From positions 1 to 16,419 of the forward strand of contig JAEZES010000310.1 of the NCBI GenBank assembly GCA_023432995.1: 16,419 nt of DNA, written 5' to 3'. This stretch comes from Pseudomonadota bacterium. GTDB taxonomy: Bacteria; Pseudomonadota; Alphaproteobacteria; Sphingomonadales; Sphingomonadaceae. The first letter of the stretch is position 1. Every line of letters starts with the position of its first letter. Below the pieces are notes generated by a model. It was not told where the DNA came from, did no database searches, and worked only from the letters and a program-made list of their open reading frames with translations. The position numbers were made by a program, and so were the translations under genes. Shown one piece after another: positions 1-6,456 of this stretch.

Positions 1-428
1 CGCCACGACTGGATCCAGCGGCTCATCGCGTCGCCGATGATCGTCTCCGAGGTCGGGCGGACGATCAGCGGCTCCTCGAGCTTGGCCTCGGGATCGGGCA
101 TCAGCCCGCCCTTGCCGTCGGCGATCAGCCGGTGGTGGGTGACCACCGCCATCTCCTTGGCGAAGCCTTCGACGTGGGCCGCCTCGCGGACGAAATTGGC
201 CAGCGGGATGAACAGCGGGAAGTAGGCGTTCTCGACCCCGGCGGCCTTGATGCGCGCGTCGAGCAGGCGCTGCATGCGCTCCCAGATGCCGTAGCCCCAC
301 GGCTTGATCACCATGCAGCCGCGCACGCCCGATTCCTCGGCCATGTCGGCGGCGGAGACGACCTCCTGGTACCAGGCGGCGAAGTCGTCCTCGCGCTTGA
401 CGGTCAGGGCATGGCGGATGGCGGACAT
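1..428 (-). CDS. proS: Prolyl-tRNA synthetase, archaeal/eukaryotic-like type, N-terminal part (3' end outside window)
   Basis: Class II aminoacyl-tRNA synthetase that charges tRNA-Pro with proline in the cytoplasm. Only the first 142 codons are present; the gene runs off the left edge. The N-terminus contains a segment VRGCMVIKPWGYGIWERMQ (residues 35-53) followed by the class II motif-2 region with RPTSETIIGD at 124-133. These match the shorter archaeal/eukaryotic-like ProRS class. The bacterial class with an inserted editing domain opens quite differently. The ATG at 428 is preceded by AGGT 6 bases upstream, a modest ribosome binding site. It lies downstream of phaR on the same strand but is separated by two terminator-like palindromes, so it probably has its own promoter. 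Family assignment is firm; the class assignment rests on the N-terminal third only. Confidence 0.93.
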   Translation of the reverse strand, partial: MSAIRHALTVKREDDFAAWYQEVVSAADMAEESGVRGCMVIKPWGYGIWERMQRLLDARIKAAGVENAYFPLFIPLANFVREAAHVEGFAKEMAVVTHHRLIADGKGGLMPDPEAKLEEPLIVRPTSETIIGDAMSRWIQSW

Positions 429-514
429 GGGGTTACCTGAAACTGGAATGGCGCAGGGCCCCTAGCCGGTCGGGGCGCGCGAAGTCGAGGGACTAGTTCG
501 CCGTCGCGCCGCGG

Positions 515-533
515 AAAAGAGGGACAGTCCCTC
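515..533 (-). repeat. Palindromic repeat copy A with adjoining T-run (terminator-like on minus strand)
   Basis: GAGGGACAGTCCCTC at 519-533 is a palindrome around one central base and is flanked by AAAA at 515-518, which is TTTT after the hairpin on the minus strand. It is a near-identical direct repeat of the copy at 559-579, differing in the central base, and the flanking CG(T/C)TTCG is also shared. It could be a second terminator behind phaR or one member of a dispersed REP-type repeat pair. Confidence 0.7.
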
Positions 534-558
534 GTTTCGCGGCGCGGCGGGTGGAGCG

Positions 559-579
559 AAAAAAGAGGGACTGTCCCTC
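559..579 (-). terminator. Probable intrinsic terminator of phaR; palindromic repeat copy B
   Basis: Read on the minus strand, GAGGGACAGTCCCTC is followed directly by six T residues (the A-run at 559-564 of the plus strand). It lies 10 bases after the phaR stop codon. A G/C-rich stem plus a T-tract is the standard intrinsic terminator layout, although the palindrome leaves a loop of only 3-5 bases. It is nearly identical to copy A at 515-533, so it may also belong to a dispersed repeat family that has been used as a terminator. Confidence 0.65.
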
Positions 580-589
580 GCTTCGGGGG

Positions 590-1144
590 CTACTTGCCGA
601 GCTCGTCGAGCTTCTTCTGCATTGCCGCCATCTGCGCGCGCAGCGCCTCGAGGTCGTCGCTCGCCGGCGCCGATGGTGGCGGTGCGGCGGGTTCCTCGGC
701 GCCGGGCATGAACGCGCTCGCGGCGGCCTTGAACATCGCCATGTTGGTCTCGGCCATCTTGGCCAGCGCATCGGGTCCCATGCTTTGCGCCCAGCTCTCC
801 TGCAGCTTGCGCTGGTTGGCGCGGAAGTTGTCCATCGTCGCTTCGAGGTAGTGCGGCATCAGCGCCTGCATCGAGTTGCCGTACATCGAGATCAGCTGGC
901 GCAGGAAGCTGATCGGCAGCATCTGCTCGCCGTGCGATTCCTCCTCCATGATGATCTGGGTGAGAATCTGGTGAGTGATGTCGTTGCCGGTCTTGGCGTC
1001 GAGGACCTGGAAATCGACCCCTTCGCGCGTCATCCGCGAGAGGTCCTCGAGCGTGATGTAGCTCGACGAGCGAGTGTTGTAGAGGCGCCGGTTGGCGTAC
1101 TTCTTGATGATGATGGGCTCGTCGCCCTTGTCGCTCTTCGCCAT
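590..1144 (-). CDS. phaR: Polyhydroxyalkanoate synthesis repressor PhaR
   Basis: DNA-binding regulator that in other bacteria represses phasin genes and its own gene and binds polyhydroxyalkanoate granules, thereby sensing PHA. The 184-residue product has the family's N-terminal DNA-binding domain (about residues 10-70, including IIIKKYANRRLYNTRSSSYI), then the PHB accumulation regulatory domain (about 75-115, with LISMYGNSMQALMPHYLE), a proline/alanine linker and a short C-terminal coiled coil (about 164-183). I chose the ATG at 1144 because GGGGAG sits 8 bases upstream and the protein then starts MAKSDKGDEP, typical of the family; an upstream start at 1177 would add 11 unconserved residues. 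The 65-bp region between alr and phaR is packed with TGC/GCA boxes, suggesting autoregulation. No phaC or phasin gene is in the window. Confidence 0.93.
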   Translation of the reverse strand: MAKSDKGDEPIIIKKYANRRLYNTRSSSYITLEDLSRMTREGVDFQVLDAKTGNDITHQILTQIIMEEESHGEQMLPISFLRQLISMYGNSMQALMPHYLEATMDNFRANQRKLQESWAQSMGPDALAKMAETNMAMFKAAASAFMPGAEEPAAPPPSAPASDDLEALRAQMAAMQKKLDELGK

Positions 1145-1164
1145 CCGCCAAGCTCCCCAGCCAA

Positions 1165-1208
1165 TGCTTTGCTGCACTTAGCATTCGCAGCATGTGCAGT
1201 GCAACAAA
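1165..1208 (-). promoter_or_regulatory. TGC/GCA-rich probable PhaR operator and phaR promoter region
   Basis: Between the alr stop and the phaR start, 44 bases hold repeated TGC and GCA triplets: TGCTTTGCTGCA at 1165-1176, GCAGCA at 1187-1192 and TGCAGTGCAACAAA at 1195-1208. On the minus strand the last reads TTTGTTGCACTGCA. Alphaproteobacterial PhaR is known to bind TGC-containing motifs of this kind in phasin and phaR promoters. The position directly upstream of phaR fits negative autoregulation. I see no strong sigma-70 hexamers, so the exact promoter is not assigned. Confidence 0.55.
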
Positions 1209-1209
1209 C

Positions 1210-2250
1210 TTAGGAAGTCCTTGCAAATCTCCGGCCGAGCAGGGTGAGCAGCTCGTACTGCGACAGCCCGCAGCGCGCGGCGGCGCCCGGCAGGTCGTAA
1301 GGCACGTCGAGCCAGTCGCCCTCGCGCAGCCCGCGCGCGGCGGTGCAATCGACCACCACCATGTCCATCGACACCCGCCCGAGCAGCGGCAGCGCCGCGC
1401 CGCCGTGGCGCAGCGCGCCCCCGCTCCAGCAGCGTAGGAAGCCGTCGGCGTAGCCGAGCGAGACCGTCGCCGCGCGCAACGGGCGATCGGCGGTGAAGGT
1501 GGCGTTGTAGCCGACGCTGTCTCCGGGCGAGAGCTGGCGCAGCTGCAGCACGGCGGCCTGCGGGAAGGCGACCTGGCGGATGCTCTCGCCGAGCTCCGCT
1601 CGCGGGACCCCGCCGTAGAGCGCCAGGCCGGGGCGGGTCAGGTCGAAGGCGTAGTCGGGCCCGAGCGCGATCCCGGCGCTGTTGGCGAGGCTTCGGCGCC
1701 GCGCCGGTACGCGCCGGGCGAGCTCGGCGAACAGCGCGAGCTGCGCCGCGTTCTGCGGCACGTCCTCGTCGGCCGAGGCGAGGTGCGACAGCAGCGTGTC
1801 GACCTCCAGCGCCGCCACCAGCGGGTCGCCGATCTCGGCCGGCGGCAGGCCGAGCCGGTTGATCCCGCTGTCGAGCATCAGGTCGCAAGGGCCACCGCCG
1901 GCTTCGATCCACAGGCGCGCCTGCGGCAGGCTGTTGATCACGGGCCGGACGCCGGTTGCGCGGGCGAATTGTGCGTCTTCGCTGCGCAGCGGACCGTGCA
2001 GCACGGACAGGCGCGCCGGCTCGACGTGGCGCAGCACGGCCGGAACCTCGCTCCAGTGGGCGACGAAGAAGTCCCTCGCCCCGGCCTCGAGCAGGGCCGG
2101 CACGACGGTCTCGACGCCGAGGCCGTAGGCATCGGCCTTGACCGCGGCGCCGGCCGCGGCTGCGCCCGACAGCCGGTCGAGCGCGCGCCAGTTGCCGGCC
2201 AGCGCATCGCGATCGAGGTTGAGACGCAGGCTGGAGTCAGGCACTTTCAT
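1210..2250 (-). CDS. alr: Alanine racemase, PLP-dependent
   Basis: Interconverts L- and D-alanine, supplying D-Ala for peptidoglycan. Numbering from the ATG at 2250, the 346-residue protein shows the PLP-binding lysine in AVKADAYGLG (K38), an arginine in SGINRLG (R132), the catalytic tyrosine in SVGYNATF (Y248) on the opposite monomer face, and the GRVSMDM block near 291-297. Length is slightly below the usual 360-390. The ATG start overlaps the 3' end of the upstream MFS transporter gene by 14 bp, indicating translational coupling; a TTG at 2256 is an alternative start. No good Shine-Dalgarno sequence is visible, which fits reinitiation. The family assignment is secure. Whether it is the cell-wall or a catabolic racemase cannot be told from sequence. 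Confidence 0.95.
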   Translation of the reverse strand: MKVPDSSLRLNLDRDALAGNWRALDRLSGAAAAGAAVKADAYGLGVETVVPALLEAGARDFFVAHWSEVPAVLRHVEPARLSVLHGPLRSEDAQFARATGVRPVINSLPQARLWIEAGGGPCDLMLDSGINRLGLPPAEIGDPLVAALEVDTLLSHLASADEDVPQNAAQLALFAELARRVPARRRSLANSAGIALGPDYAFDLTRPGLALYGGVPRAELGESIRQVAFPQAAVLQLRQLSPGDSVGYNATFTADRPLRAATVSLGYADGFLRCWSGGALRHGGAALPLLGRVSMDMVVVDCTAARGLREGDWLDVPYDLPGAAARCGLSQYELLTLLGRRFARTS

Positions 2251-3880
2251 CGGCAAAATCGCGCGGCGGTCCGGACGGCAGGCCCCACCAGGCGACGAGC
2301 AGCGCGACCACGAGTAGAATCCACGTGTACCACAGGCCGGCGAAGATGTCGCCGGTGAGCGCGACGATCGTGCTGGCGATGAGCGGCAGGAAGCCGCCGA
2401 AGTAGCCGGTGCCGATGTGGTACGGGATCGACATCGAGCTGTAGCGGATCTGCGGCGGGAACATCTCCGACAGCAGCGAGGCGACAGGGCCGAAGGTCGC
2501 GCCCGAGAGCGAGCCGAACAGGACCAGGATCAGCACGATGCCGACGATGTTGGCGGCCGGCGGGACCTGCTTGCCGAGATCGTAGCCGTGCTCGGCGAGC
2601 CATGTGCGGATCTGCCCGCGGCGGGTGTCGCGGTCGTCCCATGCGTATTCGGCCAGCGGCAGCGGTGTGCCGCCCGCGGTCAGCGTCAGCGTGTCGCCCT
2701 CGCTGAGCTGGTAGCGGACGCCGGATGCGGTCAGGTCCTCGAGCAGGACACCGCACGGCGTCGCCTGCTGCGACGCGAACGGGTTGAAGCTGCAGCCCGG
2801 CCCGGCCACGGCCACCGGAGTCGAGCGCGAGCTCGCCGCGAGCCTGGGATTGGCCAGCTCGGCCATGCCCCAGAACAGCGGGAACAGCAGCACGATGGTG
2901 ACGGCATAGCCCCACACGATCGGCTTTTTGCGTCCGACGCGGTCGGACAGCCAGCCGAAGTAGACGAACGAGGGTACCGCGATCAGCGAGGCGATCCCGA
3001 CGATCAGCTCGGCGGCGGTGTCGTCGACCCGCATCGGCCCCTTGAGGAACGACAGCGTCGAGAACAGCGCGGTGTAGAAGATGATCGTCAGCCCGCAGGC
3101 GACGCCCATCAGCGCGACGAAGATGCGCTTCTTGTTGCCGGGATAGGTGAAGCTCTCGAGGAACGGGTTGCGCGACGTCTTGCCCTCTTCCTTCATCGCC
3201 CGGAACACCGGGCTCTCGGACAGCTTGAGCCGCATCCACAGCGAGATCGCCAGCAGCAGGATCGACAGCAGGAACGGCAGCCGCCAGCCCCACGCGGCGA
3301 AGGCTTCCGGCGGGATCAGCAGGCGGCAGACGAGCACCACCGCGAGGCTGAGCACGAAGCCGCCTATGACACTGGCCTGGATGAACCCGGTGAAGAAACC
3401 GCGCCGCCCCGGCGGCGAATGCTCGGACACGTAGATCGCCGCGCCGCCGTATTCGCCGCCGAGCGCGAGGCCCTGCAGGATCCGCAGCACGATCACGATC
3501 AGCGGCGCGGCAAGGCCGAGGCTGGCGTAGCTCGGGACCATGCCGACCGCGGCCGTCGCCGCGCCCATCAGCGTCACGGTGATGAGGAAGGTGTACTTGC
3601 GCCCGAGCCGGTCGCCGAGGAAGCCGAACAGGATCGCGCCGAGCGGGCGGAAACCGAAGCCGATCGCGAACCCGGCCCAGGTCAGCAGCAGCGACAGCGT
3701 GGCGTTGTCCGACGGGAAGAACGTCGCCGCGATCATCGGTGCGAGCGTGCCGTAGACGAAGAAGTCGTACCACTCGAACACTGTGCCGGCCGAGGACGCG
3801 CCGATGACCAGGCGCATTTCCTTCGCGTCCGGCTCGTGCGCCGCGGGTGCCGCGCCAGATCCGGCAGTCGTGCTCGCCAT
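2237..3880 (-). CDS. MFS transporter, metabolite:H+ symporter (MHS) type, with a periplasmic insert
   Basis: Inner-membrane secondary transporter of the major facilitator superfamily, closest in style to the ProP/ShiA/KgtP metabolite:proton symporters. Evidence is the FEWYDFFVYG stretch in TM1 (about 35-44), the loop 2-3 motif FLGDRLGRK (87-95), RILQGLALGGEYGG (133-146) and the loop 8-9 motif WLSDRVGRKKP (310-320). It is 547 residues long against about 430 for typical members. The excess is a soluble stretch at about 343-444 between TM9 and TM10, a loop predicted to face the periplasm, carrying two cysteines (C363, C376). The ATG at 3880 has GGAGGGGGAAGCG upstream, an excellent ribosome binding site. 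It sits between the NifU-like gene (29-bp gap) and alr (14-bp overlap). Substrate unknown; an organic acid, amino acid or osmolyte would suit the family. Confidence 0.9.
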   Translation of the reverse strand: MASTTAGSGAAPAAHEPDAKEMRLVIGASSAGTVFEWYDFFVYGTLAPMIAATFFPSDNATLSLLLTWAGFAIGFGFRPLGAILFGFLGDRLGRKYTFLITVTLMGAATAAVGMVPSYASLGLAAPLIVIVLRILQGLALGGEYGGAAIYVSEHSPPGRRGFFTGFIQASVIGGFVLSLAVVLVCRLLIPPEAFAAWGWRLPFLLSILLLAISLWMRLKLSESPVFRAMKEEGKTSRNPFLESFTYPGNKKRIFVALMGVACGLTIIFYTALFSTLSFLKGPMRVDDTAAELIVGIASLIAVPSFVYFGWLSDRVGRKKPIVWGYAVTIVLLFPLFWGMAELANPRLAASSRSTPVAVAGPGCSFNPFASQQATPCGVLLEDLTASGVRYQLSEGDTLTLTAGGTPLPLAEYAWDDRDTRRGQIRTWLAEHGYDLGKQVPPAANIVGIVLILVLFGSLSGATFGPVASLLSEMFPPQIRYSSMSIPYHIGTGYFGGFLPLIASTIVALTGDIFAGLWYTWILLVVALLVAWWGLPSGPPRDFADESA

Positions 3881-3909
3881 CGCTTCCCCCTCCGTCGATC
3901 CGCGCGCGC

Positions 3910-4344
3910 TTAGCCTGACGGCGCGACGCTGGAAAGCGCAGTGCAAGCCGCCTTCCACGGCAGGAGCATGGCCCCGTGGCGCGCCGGGTACGACCGCGCC
4001 GGAGCGATCAGCGCCAGGTCGGGCCAGTCGGGCAGCGGGCCGTCGCCGGTGAGCCAGTCCTCGAGCTGCACGAGCGTCTCGCGCAGCTCCGCCAGGTCGC
4101 GGCCTTGCGCATGGCGGGCGAAGATCGCCGCCGCCGCCTGCCCGATCGCGCAGGCGCGCACGCGCAGGCCGAGGCGCGCGATACGAGCGTCACCGCCGAG
4201 CGCGAGGTCGAGCGCGAGCGTGCTGCCGCAGGTCGCCGACCGCGCCTCGCCGCGCGCCTGGGCGGTGTCGAGCGGCGGGTAATCGGCCAACTCGACCGCC
4301 AGGGCCAGCAACTCGGGAGTGTAGAGGCGTTGGGCGGCGCTCAT
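3910..4344 (-). CDS. NifU/SufU-like iron-sulfur cluster scaffold protein
   Basis: Probable Fe-S cluster assembly scaffold of the IscU/NifU N-terminal family, acting in the cytoplasm. The 144-residue product has three cysteines in the expected positions: ATCGST (C39), VRACAIGQ (C65) and KAACTAL (C134). The usual CGD after the first cysteine is CGS here, so the aspartate that often lies next to the metal site is missing. I recall CGS variants in sphingomonad homologues, but could not check. The ATG at 4344 lies 13 bp after the cvpA stop with GGAGG only 2 bases upstream, a short spacing. An in-frame ATG at 4398 would overlap cvpA and adds unconserved residues. No suf or isc partners are present nearby, so its client is unknown. 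Confidence 0.8.
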   Translation of the reverse strand: MSAAQRLYTPELLALAVELADYPPLDTAQARGEARSATCGSTLALDLALGGDARIARLGLRVRACAIGQAAAAIFARHAQGRDLAELRETLVQLEDWLTGDGPLPDWPDLALIAPARSYPARHGAMLLPWKAACTALSSVAPSG

Positions 4345-4357
4345 GGCCTCCGGCCGT

Positions 4358-4873
4358 TCATCCGCCGTCGCCGCCCTGCAGCCGCCGCTGGCGTTCATCG
4401 ATCAGTTGCACCATCGCGTCGGCCGCGGCGTTGACGAACGAGTAGGTCCGCGCGGTGGTCATCCAGGTCGGCCGGCCGGCTATGCCCCACACGGTATCGT
4501 AGCCGAGCACCAAGAGGGCGAAGGCCATGACGACGATGATGACGCCCTTCAACCCGCCGAAGCCGAAGCCGAGCACGCGGTCGATCGGCCCGAGCACCGA
4601 ACCGCGCGTGCTGCGCGCGGCCCGGCTGGCGATCAGCTTCATCACCGCATAGGGGATCAGCAGCAGGAGGACGAACGCGAGCACGGCTGCGCCCGACGGC
4701 GTGCCGATGTATTTGAACAGGAACGCGGTGAGGTCGGTATGCAGGTAGCGGACCGCCAGAATCGCCAGGCCCCAGCCGAGCAGCGAAACGACTTCCTGCA
4801 CGAAGCCGCGCATGAAGCCGCCGACCGCGGCGACGCCGACGATCAGCATCACGATGATGTCGAACCCCGTCAT
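4358..4873 (-). CDS. cvpA: CvpA family inner-membrane protein
   Basis: Integral membrane protein of the CvpA (colicin V production) family; in enterobacteria it is linked to colicin V production and envelope stress tolerance, with no defined biochemical activity. The 171-residue product has four hydrophobic segments (about 5-24, 28-45, 60-82, 106-125) and the conserved GPIDRVLGFGFGGLKG block at 95-110, followed by a polar C-terminal tail. It starts 11 bp after the radA stop with no strong ribosome binding site, consistent with translation coupled to radA. The radA-cvpA neighbourhood recurs in alphaproteobacteria, to my knowledge. Confidence 0.9.
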   Translation of the reverse strand: MTGFDIIVMLIVGVAAVGGFMRGFVQEVVSLLGWGLAILAVRYLHTDLTAFLFKYIGTPSGAAVLAFVLLLLIPYAVMKLIASRAARSTRGSVLGPIDRVLGFGFGGLKGVIIVVMAFALLVLGYDTVWGIAGRPTWMTTARTYSFVNAAADAMVQLIDERQRRLQGGDGG

Positions 4874-4884
4874 GTGGCTCGAAT

Positions 4885-6252
4885 CTAAGGCGAGGCCATG
4901 ATCCGGTCAACGAGGTTGGGCAGCGCGGCCAGCGCGGAATAGCGCATGCCCGGGACGCCGCGGCCGCCGTCGTCGGGCCCGTGGCCGACGTCGAACCCGA
5001 GCTTGGCGGCCTCGCGCAGGCGCAGCGCCGAATGCGCGACCTGGCGGACCTCGCCCGCAAGCGAGACTTCGCCGAACCACACCGCGCGCAGCGGCAGCGG
5101 CTTGTCGGCCAGCGCCGAAACGAGCGCCGCCGCGACCGCGAGATCGGCGGCCGGGTCGGCCAGCCGATAGCCACCGGCGACGTTGAGGTAGACCTCGGCC
5201 GACGAGAAACTGAGGCCGCAGCGCGCCTCGAGCACTGCCAGCAGCATCGCCAGCCGGCCCGAGTCCCACCCGACAACCGCGCGCCGCGGCGTGGCCCCCG
5301 ACTGCAGCCGAACGATCAGCGCCTGGATTTCGACCAGCACCGGCCGGGTTCCTTCGAGCGCCGGGAACACCGAGCTGCCGGCCACCGGCTGCTCGCGGCC
5401 CGACAGGAACAGCAGCGAGGGATTGGCCACTTCGGCCAGCCCCTGCCCGTCCATCGCGAACACGCCGATCTCGTCGACCGCGCCGAAGCGGTTCTTGAGC
5501 GCGCGCAGGATGCGGTACTGGTGGCTGCGCTCGCCCTCGAAGCTCATCACCACGTCGACCATGTGCTCGAGCACGCGCGGACCGGCGATCGTGCCGTCCT
5601 TGGTCACGTGACCGACGAGCACCAGCGCAACGTCGTTCTCCTTGGCATAGCGGATCAGCTCGAAGGCCGAGGCACGCACCTGGCTGACGGTGCCGGGCGC
5701 ACCCTCGATCGTATCCGAGTGCATCGTCTGGATGGAATCGATCACCAGCAGCGCGGGCGGCGCGTCGCCGCTCAGTGTGGTGAGGATGTCGCGCACCGAG
5801 GTCGCCGCGGCCAGCCGGAGCGGCGCATCGGCAAGGCCGAGCCGTGCGGCGCGCAGCCGCACCTGCCCGGTCGCTTCCTCGCCGCTGACATAGACCGCCC
5901 GCGCCCCCGAACGCGCCACTTGCGCCGCCGCCTGCAGCAGCAGCGTCGACTTGCCGATGCCCGGCTCGCCGCCCATCAGCACCGCCGACCCGGGCACGAA
6001 CCCGCCGCCGAGCGCGCGGTCGAACTCGGCCAGCCCGGTGGTGCGACGAGTCAGCGGTTCCGACGGTGTGTCGAGCGGCTCGAACGCGATCGGTCGGCCG
6101 CCGCTCGACAGGTCGTGGCGGGCCGAGAACGCCGTTTCAGGCGCGTCCTCGACCAGCGTGTTCCACTGCGAGCAATCGGCGCACTGTCCCTGCCAGCGCG
6201 TCGTGACGCTGCCGCATTCGGTGCAGACGTAGCGGCGTTTGGGCTTGGCCAT
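4885..6252 (-). CDS. radA: DNA repair protein RadA
   Basis: RecA-related ATPase/helicase (also called Sms) that promotes branch migration during recombinational repair. The 455-residue protein is full length. It has an N-terminal four-cysteine zinc finger (C10, C13, C24, C27), Walker A GEPGIGKST at 95-103, Walker B LLVIDSIQTM at 168-177, the RadA-specific KNRFG motif at 253-257 and a C-terminal Lon-protease-like domain (about 290-455) with LNVAGGYRLADPAADLA. It is the first gene of the minus-strand operon and diverges from the phoD-like gene. The ATG at 6252 directly precedes the zinc finger (MAKPKRRYVC), fixing the start despite a poor Shine-Dalgarno sequence. Confidence 0.97.
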   Translation of the reverse strand: MAKPKRRYVCTECGSVTTRWQGQCADCSQWNTLVEDAPETAFSARHDLSSGGRPIAFEPLDTPSEPLTRRTTGLAEFDRALGGGFVPGSAVLMGGEPGIGKSTLLLQAAAQVARSGARAVYVSGEEATGQVRLRAARLGLADAPLRLAAATSVRDILTTLSGDAPPALLVIDSIQTMHSDTIEGAPGTVSQVRASAFELIRYAKENDVALVLVGHVTKDGTIAGPRVLEHMVDVVMSFEGERSHQYRILRALKNRFGAVDEIGVFAMDGQGLAEVANPSLLFLSGREQPVAGSSVFPALEGTRPVLVEIQALIVRLQSGATPRRAVVGWDSGRLAMLLAVLEARCGLSFSSAEVYLNVAGGYRLADPAADLAVAAALVSALADKPLPLRAVWFGEVSLAGEVRQVAHSALRLREAAKLGFDVGHGPDDGGRGVPGMRYSALAALPNLVDRIMASP

Positions 6253-6456
6253 GATGCCGGGCTAGGCGGAACGGATAGGGAACGCAAGTGAGTAGTTGAG
6301 CGACCCGCACGCATGCGGAGGTGCTGTCCGCGATCGATTACTGAGCCGCTCGCCCGTCGCCCGACGTCGAACCCGGGCGTGCGCCCGTCGAACAGGGCTC
6401 TCCCCCGCGCGGGACGCCGCAGCATGGGCGCTGGGGCACCAGTTGGGGGACTCAAG
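6253..6456. other. Divergent intergenic region radA / phoD-like gene
   Basis: This 204-bp region must hold both divergent promoters, but no convincing hexamer pair stands out. It contains a stem-loop CGGGC-GTGC-GCCCG at 6374-6387 framed by two copies of GTCGAAC (6366-6372 and 6387-6393), and a small palindromic stretch CCGCACGCATGCGG near 6307-6320. The plus frame is open upstream of the phosphatase start back to 6313, but nothing in it resembles the family. No tRNA or small gene is evident. Confidence 0.5.

Noticed and set aside
2417..3913. 498-codon plus-strand frame opposite the MFS transporter, and similar ones at 4981-6291 and 15141-16247
   Set aside because: All are Arg/Asp/Glu/Gln-rich mirror frames of well-identified genes, explained by GC bias at the third codon position.
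6366..6393. tRNA T-arm-like sequence with GTCGAAC repeats and a GC stem
   Set aside because: No acceptor, D or anticodon arm can be built around it.
6313..6456. N-terminal extension of the PhoD-type protein from an upstream ATG
   Set aside because: The ATG at 6457 has a ribosome binding site and places the Tat signal at the N-terminus; the extra 48 residues would bury it.
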